This document shows, piece after piece, positions 1 through 11,343 of a stretch of 64,000 bases of DNA. Origin of the DNA: Syncephalis plumigaleata (lineage: Eukaryota > Zoopagomycota > Zoopagomycetes > Zoopagales > Piptocephalidaceae); assembly GCA_025201365.1 (NCBI GenBank), contig JAIXMF010000008.1, positions 806,001 to 870,000 of the forward strand. The letters run 5' to 3'. Below the pieces are notes generated by a model that had not been told where the DNA came from, did no database searches, and saw only the letters and a list, made by a program, of their open reading frames with translations. The translations under genes were made by a program, and so were the position numbers. How positions within the stretch are numbered: position 1 is the first letter of the stretch; the number at the start of each line of letters is the position of its first letter.

Positions 1-3000
1 AATGATCCGAATAATCATGAATTTATAATGTCAAGTAAGTAGATGATAGTTATAATAGTATCATTATCATTATTAATCTGTATATACATGTATATATATA
101 TATATTAGCATCAGAAGAGATACCTACAACAGATACACATTCAACTGGTGTATTCCATCATAATATGCAATGGCCTCAACGACGATTATTTACATTGGAG
201 GAGGAACGTTCAAAGGATTTATCGAGTGTATGTTTAGATCCAGCGGGTGAACAGGATAATCACAATACAGCTATAGAACAATCGGTTACTGCAAAACCTA
301 TCGATGATCATTTACCTTCACTGCCATCTAACATTGAAATGGATCGTTACTTGAGCAAATCTGAAGCCAATTCATCGATCGATTCTCATCATTCTGCACC
401 AGTTGAGGCATCAGCTAGCGTGATTATCGAAGAAGCAATAACTAATCAGGCAGATCTACACGACCATACAAATGAACAACTAGCTAGAACACCCGTTCTT
501 GATGCATTACCTAAAGATCAAACGGCAGAGGATGATGTGCTAACAGAAAACAAACAGCACTTGGATCCACACACACCATTACGACAGGATAATCACCGCA
601 AGGTATCCTATGTGTCATCACCGTTACTCCATTGGGATGCATCGCCATTACATGAAGCATCAGGCAGTGCATTGACAAAACTACCTGGACAGCATGCTCC
701 ACCTTCGCAGAATGCATTAGCACATTATCAAATGGCCGATACAGATGATAGTGTAGCGGAGGCAACCAACATACGTGATCAGATGACATCAACGGCAGAT
801 ATCGAATTGACGAACAACAACTCAACCATCTCGCAATTGCCCACCGTCGAGAATGACATGACCATCGAAGTGTCAGAGGAACTAGAACATAGAATAGACA
901 CTAGCATCAATCTGCCAATCAATGGAATGATCAATAGACAGGATCCTATTAGTGTGAATGCACGTAACTTACCACAAGAATCGATCGCTTTTTTGTCATC
1001 AGCCATTCCAATGAACGACACGTACATTCCTGCTATAAGCCTACCCAATCGACCGAATACCGCCAATTTGACATCATCCGCATCGGCACCACATACGCCA
1101 ACTCGTCGTCCATTGTCAACACCTGCTTGGCAGCCTGTATCTGCTAGACCTGCAGGAGTATCCGATAAGAAGGTGCTATTCAACGATGAATTCGATGATG
1201 ATAAACGAGAAAGAACAAACAGATCAACAAAAGAAGAACAAGAGCAAGAAGACAAAGACAAAGACAAAGAAGGAACTGATCATTATGATGACATGATTGT
1301 AAGAAAACATCATACAGTTGATCCATTTACGCGTGTCAATGATGATCAGCATAGCAATAACACTAATAATGATAATAATAACACGATCAAATCAAAAGCT
1401 GTAAAAGCAGCCTCAGCGCATGGAACACCGGCAACTTCACCAAGGAAGCAACAAGAAGGCGTACCGATGAATGGCGACCTAAGATTGTCCATGCTATCAG
1501 ATTCAGCGGAAGTTATGGGTAAAGCACCGGATAGAAAACAACATTTGGCACAGTTGTCTCGACGAGCAAATATGCTGAAAATGCGTCAATCTACATGTAA
1601 GCAACGATAATTGCTCATCTAAATATACAATGATAGTCATACTAACATCAATAACTTTGTATATAGCATCTGTACCAGGATTATCCAATAATGCCGAGTC
1701 TAGTACATCGGCACTAGCATCGAAGAGTGTCAATAATTATGAAGCGAAACCATTATTTGCACCAATGAAATCGAGCGATATACGTAAAAAGCTTGAATTC
1801 GCATCCAACACGATGACAATCAATCCTATAACGACTGAGACAATAAACTACGTGCCAATGTTGGATGAATTTTCACCTCGTTCTATGGCAGCATCCACTC
1901 ATTTTGCTGGTGAAGTGGTAGTTGATACCACATCTAATACAACAGCACCATTATGGCCATTGGAACAATCGGGACAACAACAACAACAGCAGCAACAGCA
2001 GCAACAAGCATTGGGTAATGATTGGCATGGTATGGCATCAATAACTATGGAAATGAATCAGCATCATAATAATCAATCGGAAGCAATACATTTATTACAC
2101 AACTCTACAACTTATGAGAATACTACGAGTAATAGTATTGAACAGGACATATACGAGAGACAGCGACAACATATGACGGCGATACTTGCCGAGAGATTGC
2201 CATCTAATCAATGGGAACTATTAAATACCATCGATTTATCGGATATACCGACATTACAATCATTCAATGGACTTGATCGATTATGTCCACTATTAGAGGA
2301 ACTTGTAGCGTATGTTAATCGTCTAATTGTTATATTGAATGATTTGATTCGATATGTTAACTTACATTTTCTAATTGTTATTATGATTATTATTTAGTCG
2401 TCGATGTAGTCTCACCTCGCTAAGTGGTTGTCCATCCCGTGTTCAACGATTGAATGTTATGGGGAATCAGTAAGTGATGATAGACATGTTGATAATACAT
2501 AGGTGAATACGGCTAATCCACGAATGACTATTTGCAGATTAAATGAAGCGGAGATCACTAAGCTGCATCATTTGTCTGAATTAACCATACTAGAATTATC
2601 AGATAATCATTTACGAGAACTAATTAGTAAGTAATTGTTATTATATACGAATTGTAACCATTAATGTAACCATGTCAATACACTATGTAGATTTTGGTGA
2701 ACTAAAACAACTACGAGATTTGCGTGTAGATAGAAATAAGATTAGTGAATTCGAGGATTTATCCGGTACACGTTTGGAACACTTGAGTCTACGTGGCAAT
2801 CAACTAGTAGAGATTGATTGTTCACGTCTACCATGGTAAATAATGGAGTAATAAGCAGAATGGGTGCGCATCCATCAATCATAGCTAATCGATATTTTAT
2901 TCTATAGTGCATACATGAAGAACTTGCTATTAAATAAGAATTCGATTACAAAGGTGCATGCTATTGGATTACTTCAACAATTGCAAGTACTTAATCTTGG

Positions 3001-4071
3001 TAAGTGTCGACTAATATCGATGATGATAATAGCAGTAATAGTATATCTCTAATATTCGTAAAATGATAGAACACAATATGCTATCCTTATTCGAGAGTAG
3101 TGCACCATTAGCGAATTTGCATACACTTCGACTCTCGCATAACCAGCTGTATCAGCTGCACGTCGGCAAATTCCCTGCTCTACGTGTTCTATACGCCGAT
3201 TGTAACATACTACGTAGAATGGACGGTCTCGCCGATCTACCCGTACTCGATAGTTTCTCATTACGAGATCAACAACGTAACTGGTAAGCGAGTGTAATAA
3301 TCGATTAAGCACTGTATTCACTCATTGATTCATCGATAGGGAGATGAATTTCGATGCTCTACCACCTGCACGCAACCTATACCTATCGGGTAATCCGTTC
3401 CCTGATCTAGCTCGGTGTGCACGGGCAAGACCCGAGCTGGAATTCCTCGAGCTTAGCGGATGCAGTGTAGTGGGTCTGCCACACGCCTCGCTATGGCCTA
3501 ATATCCGTGTACTCAATCTCAACTATAATCATCTACGTGATTTGTCGCCATTACATCGATTGCTATACCTACGTCGTTTAATGCTCGTGGCCAACTCGAT
3601 CGAAACCATCGATATGGTGGCGTGCACGGTGAGACGTCTTCCCAAGTTGCACGCCCTCGATCTACGACGTAATCCGGTGGCGAATGCATTATACGCGCCA
3701 CTAATATCCACGACAGCAACGGTGTTATGCTTATCGCTACTACCGTATCAAGTGGACATGCAATGGCGTCAAACCGATCTACACTACCGGATGCACCTGT
3801 CGGATCTGACCATGTGTCGACGTGCCGCCTATCGATCCACGGTTATTCGATGTGCACCCGCCTGCCTAAGCGAACTCGATGGACAGCCGGTGGCCAGCAA
3901 TGAACGGAATGAAGCAGAGGAGATGTTTCGATGGATTCGCGATCAAGCAGCCTTGCCCGATGTATCTGCCTCCATACTATCGGTGGCACCATCGATCATG
4001 CAAGAGAATACAGCAGCGGGTGTAGAGGAGATGGAACTACCACCACTACCAACAGCTAATTCTTTGCAATC

Positions 4072-4104
<33 letters not shown>

Positions 4105-4270
4105 GCAGCAGCAGCCACACCCGACTAATCCACCTGCACCACCTACGAAAGATATTGCGTCATCGATAGATCCGCACACTGCTGGTACAGTAGCATCAAG
4201 TGTACGAGGACCACGTACAGTTAGTTTAGCAGATTTTGCCTTAGGCAATACTAATAATAATAGTGTTTAA
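1..4270 (+). CDS. Leucine-rich-repeat scaffold, Cdc11/Nud1-like (5' end outside window)
   Basis: The coding frame is open from base 1: exon 1-34 ends at a GTAAGT donor and joins exon 109-1596 in frame, so the start lies upstream. Exon 1667-2309 follows, then six shorter exons (from about 2398, 2538, 2691, 2909, 3069 and 3343) separated by introns of 50-90 nt. The N-terminal two thirds is disordered, rich in Ser, Thr, Asn and Asp, with two poly-Gln tracts (about 1975-2008 and 4072-4115). The later exons give consecutive LRRs of LxxLxLxxN type, including LRDLRVDRNKISEF and LEHLSLRGNQL. The C-terminal LRR cap reads YRSTVIRCAPACLSELDG. A long disordered N-terminus followed by a C-terminal LRR block and this cap is the arrangement of the spindle-pole scaffolds Cdc11 (fission yeast) and Nud1 (budding yeast), which anchor the septation/mitotic-exit network. 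The family call is an inference from architecture and LRR wording; a generic LRR protein remains possible. Confidence 0.72.
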
Positions 4271-5300
4271 AGAAGGATCATTCATCGTATGTAAAGTACG
4301 AATACGAATTCTTGTAATATTTTTTATTTCCTCTTTTCTTTTACTATTCAATACATCATTATACATACAAATAGTAATAGTAATAGTAATAATAAAAGTA
4401 AAACTATGCTGTATTTTCATTGCTTACTAATTCACACTTGGTGCAATGGCATTACTTGCTAGTTTATTGGTTAGCAAGTACCTCTCGGAAGTGTAGTATC
4501 ATTACGCCTATCTCCGTAAGTGATACGATGATTCTTACTTGCACGAACAACAATACCAATTCGGATGCAACGCTTAACCGGATGAATAAACATCCAGAAC
4601 AACGCTCAATCCTTTGTACGCATCTAAGGTTTCGTTCATTTATAGGTCGTGTGACCACAAGTAAAAGGGTAACTTGCACTACGATGATGGCAACAATAAG
4701 ATACACGTCATTTTCATGGAATATTCAGAATAATAGCGCATGTTCATTGGTTAGCATGGTTCTATGCGTGTAGCTATATCAATATAAATAATAGAATTAG
4801 GATTAAAGTACATGGTGTCACACATCTTAAGTGCTATTATTGAAAGGCATCGGATATACACGTACACATATTCAAACGAAATGTCTCATTGCTTTCGTAA
4901 AGAAAGAAGCGAGCGAGCGAGCGAGCAATAGGGAGGATGACCCTGTAAACAAAAAAGATGCATCTTGTCACATTGCGAACATTACATTGTTATCAGGGAA
5001 TATGCTAGTATGATTTGCATGCTGTACCGCCAATCGTCGACAATCATACCTACAATGCTTCCTGTTCACGTACGTACATCGTATATTGTATAAATACAGT
5101 GTAAATGAATTGCATCAAGCAGTAGATCATAGCAAACAACGTAAGCCTCTTTCCAATACACACTAGTGCTCTTGTTAACAAAAACATTTTAGCTACTCTT
5201 TGCAGCCGGACTGCCAACAAAAAAGTACTCTCTTTGAACAATTTACTGCTTATTACTACTTCGACTGTCTCTTCGTTTCTCTTTACTACTAACAATAACC
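4271..5300. other. Intergenic, no gene seen
   Basis: AT-rich spacer between the LRR gene and the CAP gene. Open frames at 4420-4773 and 4464-4706 overlap antiparallel and show no family signal or splice context. A short GAGC repeat (GAGCGAGCGAGCGAGC) sits near 4909-4926. The last 200 bases are the probable promoter and leader of the CAP gene. Confidence 0.5.
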
Positions 5301-5828
5301 ATGAAAGTTCCTACGCTTTTATTACCCTTTACCCTATTAACCATCGGTGTCGAGTCTGTCGTTGCCTTAGCGGGTAGTGCAAGTCTTAATCCGGCGAAAA
5401 TGCTCTGTCTAGTCAACGAGTTTCGCGTAAAAAATGGCAGATCACCCATTGGACTGAATGGCTCGTTGAATGTCGCCGCTCAACGTCATAGCATTCTTCA
5501 AGCGAAGCATAAAGCACTTAGTCATAGATTACCCGGTGAACCGGATCTCGCTGAGCGTGTTCGTGCAGTGGGCGTTCCTTATCACGGTATATCCGAAAAT
5601 GCGCATCAAGGTTCCCGGACCGAAGAGGGAGCCATTCGTGGCTGGATCAACTCGCCGTTGTACCGAGCTAATATGCTATCCGATATAACGCATGGCGGTT
5701 TCGGTATGGCGATGGCCGATAACGGAGAACCGTATTGGACGCAAGTATTCATTAAGAATACTAGTCTTCGAAAAACGATGCCAATTTGTCGTGGAATGAA
5801 TAGAGGCAATTACATTAGAAACAACTAA
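5301..5828 (+). CDS. Secreted CAP-superfamily (SCP/PR-1-like) protein
   Basis: Single-exon gene of 175 residues. Residues 1-23 form a hydrophobic signal peptide (MKVPTLLLPFTLLTIG...). The mature part is a small CAP domain: LCLVNEFRVKNGRSPIGLNGSLN matches the opening helix. AQRHS (about residues 60-64) and LSHRLPGEPDLAERV carry the first conserved histidines. ISENAHQG and the IRGWINSPLYRANMLSDITHGGFGMA block follow, and YWTQVF is the closing strand. In the family these motifs form a cavity lined by two His and two Glu residues and often bind lipids or sterols. Fungal members are exported and act on membranes, hosts or wall lipids. The start ATG is the first in frame and is followed directly by the signal peptide. 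No cysteine-rich extension is present. The specific ligand cannot be read from sequence. Confidence 0.93.
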   Translation: MKVPTLLLPFTLLTIGVESVVALAGSASLNPAKMLCLVNEFRVKNGRSPIGLNGSLNVAAQRHSILQAKHKALSHRLPGEPDLAERVRAVGVPYHGISENAHQGSRTEEGAIRGWINSPLYRANMLSDITHGGFGMAMADNGEPYWTQVFIKNTSLRKTMPICRGMNRGNYIRNN

Positions 5829-6319
5829 TAATAAATAGATTTACTATTATCCCTAATAAACTAATAAACTAATAAACTAATAATTCCATAATAATAATAA
5901 TAACAATATTCCTTAGCTTTACATGGTGTGCGAGTGTGATAACATTCTTGGTTACAACAATGAGTAACAAGCGATAGGATGATATGCACCCATAATGCAA
6001 TGTGGTACTACCACCATTTATTATCATTATTATCATCATTATCATCATTAGTACGAGTATTACATTTGATGATCAATATGAAATGCATTTGCAATGCATA
6101 ATTTAATAAATGAAATTCCCATTGATCAACTACGGTAATTGCAACTCAGTCACTACGTATTTGGTTAAATCCGCGTAAAAATCTCATTTAATTGACTAAA
6201 ATATAAATAGGGAAAACCTGTTTTCTGCGTGACGATATATATATGTGTGTGTATGTATATGTGTTGATACTACATGGTGAGTGAGTGTGACCGCATACTA
6301 TCCTATTGACCATGTTCAT

Positions 6320-6358
6320 ACCTGTGTGTGTGTCTCTGTGTGTGTCTCTGTGTGTGTT
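6320..6358. repeat. TG/TC minisatellite
   Basis: Three imperfect copies of a decamer of the form TGTGTGTCTC in tandem. Confidence 0.8.
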
Positions 6359-6593
6359 CTGTCGTTTAAAAGAACAATTCGTACCGTCCCAGTTTCTCAT
6401 CGGTCACGCTCTTTGTGACCGCATTGTACTACACACACACACACATACGGAAGGTAGGACAAAGAAAGCCGGAGTGGCATGTCAACGAGTGCTTGCCACA
6501 TTGTATTTTAAACAGGTCATGAATTTATGATCCAGACCTTTACCTCGTTACTTGCTCGCTCGTTCATTTATCCTGTTCAGTTGCTCACGAATG

Positions 6594-6617
6594 ACCACAC
6601 ACACACACACACACACA

Positions 6618-6652
<35 letters not shown>
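6594..6652. repeat. Compound microsatellite (AC)n(TC)n
   Basis: About 13 AC units run directly into about 16 TC units, followed within 10 bases by a short AAGC tetranucleotide repeat. Confidence 0.9.
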
Positions 6653-6654
<2 letters not shown>

Positions 6655-8382
6655 GCCCACAAGCAAGCAAGCAAGCACGCGAAAGTAAACGTGTCAACTA
6701 TTAGTTTAATTGTCATCGGTAAAGCGCTGAACAGTCGAGTTGACCCCACACATTATCTTATTCTAACCACCTCGTGCCATCCGGTCATTCTTTCGTCCTT
6801 CTTTACCCTTACCCTTTATTCATCGTCATTGTTCGTACATACGTAGCATTGCCATCCACTGTTTCTTTCTTTGCTTTTCTTTTCTTTCTTTTCTTTCTTT
6901 CTACTAATATCTGTAGTGATATCTGCAGTTTTATTTGTTAATAATCATTAGTGAGTACTAGTTCTGCAGCTAGTAAGAAAAACGAAACTACACCTTTAAA
7001 TAGTCTATTATTTTGAAGTATAAAAACATACTACAATATCCATTAACCTTACTTCGACTCCGTCTACACTCCGCATCTCAATCGAGGAATACTCGTCATT
7101 TATTTTCACGCTCCGTGCTTACCATATACCGCTTGTTTGTAGAGTGTATAAAACATTCTGTACTTCTAACACTACCATACCTGCTATCGTCACCACTACT
7201 ACTACCACTACCACCACCACAGTCCTCCTCACCATAATCATTAACACTGTCAATATTAGTATTGTCGTCATTGCTCTGGTAACACTGCGGCAATTGTTCG
7301 TGTTCCATTCTCCATTGCTAGTTGCATACATATGCACGAAGTTCGGCCTATCTATTTATAGTAGAGCTGCATCACTATTCGCGTGCTCGGAGCTTTGAAG
7401 CTATTAAAAGCAAAAAAAAGAAGGAAAACAAGTCATTTTGCCGTAGAATTCGCAGTATTCTAATATATATATTTGTCGCATTCTTGGCACCTTTGTACAT
7501 TGACACGTACATCACCTTGACCGGAATCAAGTATATCTATTCTCTCATTCTCGCGTTCTCGTTTGATCATTCGTTTTATTATATTTGGCGTGTACACGCT
7601 TGTTTATCCCATTCTCACCTCGTCTCACCTCACCCCTTTTCCCTACCAATACACCTACACCTATCTTCATCGTCTCACCTTTGCCTACTATCATTTGCTA
7701 TTAGCCATTAGCTATTTGTCATCATTGCCATTATCTGCGTATTTTTACCTGACGTAGCTACGTCGTCATTCACCATCCTTTACTATTTCCCTCCTTTGTC
7801 ATATGATATTAGTATCAACCGCTGTGTTACCATCTCCTTCCTTTTAACTTGACCGCAGTTTCTATCATTACCATCTTTGACGTCACTCTATAGCACAGAT
7901 TCCTCACGTGAACCCTGTACCCCGGCTAATAGCAACGTCTCTGCAACTACTATTTTCCTAATCTCACTATCATCATTATCAATATCATCAATATCATTAG
8001 TGCCATTAGTATCATCCTCGTCCACGTTTTCATCCTCGCTAATACGTTCCACCGAGGAAGCGGTGAATATCCATTATCATTATCATCATCATCATTTGTA
8101 CAAATACAATTGCAGACATTATCATCCTCCCCTTCCTCTATCTACCTTTGCCGCTCTTTCTCTGTGCATATTTATCATTTATTCATATTACGTCAATTCT
8201 CACTTGACTGACTGTTGTGCTGTATTAAGGGTAGTAATAAGTACAGCATTGCATCAGTTTTAGGATTTGTCTATATCTATCTATCTCTCTGTGTGTGCTG
8301 TATTTATTGTTACATCTTCTTTGTATTCATTTAGTACCATATTACAATTACTTAAAAAGCAATATTCCGCGTAACGGCAGTT

Positions 8383-10338
8383 ATGACACCATTATCTGGC
8401 ACTCTTTCTTCGGCGTCACGCCTATTCTCCTCATCATCCTCATCATCATCCACTGCCACCTCTAATTCACGCAGTCGCGGTCGAACCCAAATTAGTACAC
8501 TCAACACTAATAGTCGAACTAGTAGTAGCAGTGCCGTGCCAGCAACCGCGACACCTATCACCGTCACTCGTACCACCAGTAGTACGGAATCATTACCGCC
8601 AATAAACAGATCAGCATCGTTTGTTCCCTCCGGTGAAACCATGCAACGTGCCGGTCGCTCTATTTCCGAGGGAAGATTCCGCTTGCCCATCTCATTCTTT
8701 GGCAGCGGCGGTAAAGGAACGCATCGTCGTCAGAAAAGTCGCGACTCCACTGGTCGTATATCCACCAGCTCCAGTGTCTCGATGTCTACATCCGCTAGTC
8801 AAAATAAAGGCATGCCACCACCACCGCCATTACCACTACCAGTACCATCACTTACTGGTAAAAGTAGTTCTGGTTTCGTGCTTAATGCCGATACCGGCCT
8901 AACTTCTACCACCCTAATTAACGTGGAACAACAGTGTGCACTCTACGATCGATCCTTAATGCGAAATTCATCCGCCACCACCACCATCGATGCTAATGAC
9001 AGGCTTGATGGTTCGTCGTCTTCCTTTAAAATGATTACCACACAAACGATACCATTATCCTTGAACGTTAACGACAACGGTAGTCAATACACGACAAGTG
9101 ATCAGTTTCATTCCGGTCGACGACCTGCCCCCATTGACATACCTATGAAATCGCCAACTAGTCCACACATGGACAGTGGTATCGGCAGTATGGGCAGTAG
9201 CAATACACCAACCGCCAATGGCTCACCTTCTCATTTAGCCTATTCGTCCAGATTCTCGCATCGTCGTGGATCCGATTCATTCCTATTCGACATGCCATTA
9301 CGTGCTGGCCCTAGTGGCTATGCGTGGAATGGTACCACCGGCCAATCGGTATCCATCAAGTCAGCGTCCATGTCGCGTGATCCGCGTCGTCATGCAAGCG
9401 AGCGTCCCTATCTTAACAGTGGCAACCATAGTCGTACCACTAGTGATCATTCGAAATCCGCTAGTTGTAGCACATCACCACGTCATAGCAACCATTCTGT
9501 GGTGGCAGTGGCAGGTCGATTTGCTTCACCGGCCATTCCTGCTCTAATGGCCCAGGATTACGCAATAGACGACAGATTCGACGACATCAATTCGACTAAT
9601 AGTGGCAGCAACACCAGTAATCCATTGTTGTCACCTGCATCGCCCGATATTCTTGGTACTTCACCACCTGGTGTACATGCATGGCGACGACGTCGCTCGC
9701 TAACACCGGGACCAATATCGACGCATATTAGTCCGTCCGTGTCGTATACCGCACCATTGTCGGCACAGTATCCATTAGGTGCGAACAAGACATTATCCAA
9801 TCCTTCGTTAAACGACAAACAGTCAGAATCTCGTCTCGAGCTATGGGAGGCACGTCGTCAATTACGTGCCCTAGGTGGTCTAGATGAACTGCTAGCTCAA
9901 CCGGATGCAACGGTAAAGTGCACACTGACACCAGTCGTGTGTCGTGATCCATATCGACTTAATCCGTTGAATTTGCGTGTTGAGGAAGAAGACGAGGACG
10001 ACGAGGACGATGAGGAAAATGAAGACGATCACGCACTGGAAGATGACCACGAGGATGTATTCTGCGTCGATGGCGAGGAGGCATCATTAGCAATGCGTCC
10101 GCTTGGTGATCCAGCCCGAGCATGGTGGAATCGTAGTTTAGAACGACATGCTCGTACGACCAAATGGACGAGCGAGCAAAGAGGCAAACGATCCATATCG
10201 GAAAATAACAATATATTCGCCATTCCTTCCGCAGCACCCATGGAAAGAGCGGCGACACTACCACGAACTGCCGCAGCCATCAATAATCTCCTATGCAAGG
10301 ACGATGATCTAATGGCTCAGAATGCTTTCAAGCAATAA
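8383..10338 (+). CDS. Disordered Ser/Thr-rich protein with conserved C-terminal motif
   Basis: Uninterrupted frame of 651 residues starting at ATG 8383. Codon use is coherent and the length is far beyond chance. Most of the protein is disordered: poly-Ser near residues 15-25, a PPPPPLPLPVP run near 146-156, and many SP/TP and RRXS-type sites (for example GRSISEGRF), which suggests phosphorylation. Near residues 485-520 lies a structured-looking block, LWEARRQLRALGGLDELL followed by VKCTLTPVV. A highly acidic stretch of Glu and Asp sits near 532-558. The same block ends the unrelated disordered protein at 33620-34519, so it is a real conserved motif. I do not recognise a named family or enzyme domain. 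It may be a cytoplasmic regulatory or polarity-type protein, but that is speculative. Confidence 0.85.
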   Translation: MTPLSGTLSSASRLFSSSSSSSSTATSNSRSRGRTQISTLNTNSRTSSSSAVPATATPITVTRTTSSTESLPPINRSASFVPSGETMQRAGRSISEGRFRLPISFFGSGGKGTHRRQKSRDSTGRISTSSSVSMSTSASQNKGMPPPPPLPLPVPSLTGKSSSGFVLNADTGLTSTTLINVEQQCALYDRSLMRNSSATTTIDANDRLDGSSSSFKMITTQTIPLSLNVNDNGSQYTTSDQFHSGRRPAPIDIPMKSPTSPHMDSGIGSMGSSNTPTANGSPSHLAYSSRFSHRRGSDSFLFDMPLRAGPSGYAWNGTTGQSVSIKSASMSRDPRRHASERPYLNSGNHSRTTSDHSKSASCSTSPRHSNHSVVAVAGRFASPAIPALMAQDYAIDDRFDDINSTNSGSNTSNPLLSPASPDILGTSPPGVHAWRRRRSLTPGPISTHISPSVSYTAPLSAQYPLGANKTLSNPSLNDKQSESRLELWEARRQLRALGGLDELLAQPDATVKCTLTPVVCRDPYRLNPLNLRVEEEDEDDEDDEENEDDHALEDDHEDVFCVDGEEASLAMRPLGDPARAWWNRSLERHARTTKWTSEQRGKRSISENNNIFAIPSAAPMERAATLPRTAAAINNLLCKDDDLMAQNAFKQ

Positions 10339-11343
10339 TTACTTACAAAATTAGTACAACCATATTACTTGAAAATAGTTGGTCAGCTAATAATTGTATA
10401 GAGAAGAGAGCGTGTCATATATATATATACGTATGCTCTCCCTCTCCCTCTCCCTAATATTTGTGATTATATGTATACGCGCTTTTACTCGTTTACTTTC
10501 TCTTCATACGTATATCTCTATCCTAATATGTTTTTTATCATACCGCTATATCCTTCGTATATATATTGACGTATCCATTGTTTTTATCTATCTCTTTTTT
10601 GCACCTCTATGCTTGCTCTTCTACCTACCTACTTACCTATTTACTTACCTATCCATCTATCCATCTATCCATCTATTTTATAATGACATTTTTATCGCTT
10701 TGCTTACATTGCTAACCACCTTAGCGTTGGCAATTGAAAAAAAACACTTTATGTTTGTTATTTATGGCCAAGACTCCGTTATTTGATATACACATACACA
10801 TTTATATACATTTATTTAATTACCAATAGCTTACAAAATAATTAATAATAAATTTTAGCTTAATTAAGATACTGCAATTAATTGAATAGCGCACGTAAAC
10901 AACATCTAAGCGGGAATGACGATGACGATGACGACGATGATGACGTTTGTCAGCCTATTATTGTGCTCGTTTCCCATGCAACACAAATGAATTAGAAAAG
11001 AAAAATCATATCCCCTTTGCCTTTGAAGTAAAAATACCAGTCATTCTATCGATGCTATATACGAGGGAGTAGGCACCAGTCAGTCAAGGAGAAAGTCATG
11101 TGGTGGCACATGATTGGTGCAAGGCGAATGCAACATGTATTCCGTGTAGAACACGCAACGCCGCGACATAGCACGCTGCTTTTCCAATTTAAAGGATGAT
11201 AGAATGAAAGCACCCAAGACGAACAATCAATTGTTATCGCATTCACCGTTCGTTGATCCTCCTCTGTCCGCTTTCTCTCTCTCTCTATTTCTCTCTTTCT
11301 ATCTTTCTATCTAGTTATTTGTACTCTGTCGGGATACTACACC
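10339..11343. other. Intergenic, pyrimidine-rich leader of the micro-exon gene
   Basis: The left part holds low-complexity CTCTCC and CTAC/CTAT repeats (about 10436-10680). No coding signal was found. The last 80 bases before ATG 11344 are a TC-rich tract, a context shared with several other genes in this window and likely a promoter or leader. Confidence 0.5.

Larger units (their letters stand above)
5829..8382. other. Long intergenic region, microsatellites and pyrimidine-rich leader
   Basis: No convincing gene was found in these 2.55 kb. The first part is AT-rich with CTAATAAA and CATTAT repeats. Simple repeats cluster at about 6230-6360 and 6594-6676. From about 6780 the plus strand becomes strongly pyrimidine-rich with many CATC, TCTC and CACC runs, which looks like the extended promoter or leader of the gene starting at 8383. 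Open frames here (for example 7877-8263) are low-complexity translations of these runs. Confidence 0.55.

Noticed and set aside
3943-4248. Poly-Cys minus-strand frame
   Set aside because: Antisense translation of the poly-Gln tract of the LRR gene.
4420-4773. 117-codon open frame between LRR and CAP genes
   Set aside because: An antiparallel open frame of similar quality overlaps it. There is no signal peptide or domain.
7877-8263. 128-codon open frame
   Set aside because: Low-complexity Ser/His translation of TCATCA/CATTAT repeats in the leader of the gene at 8383.
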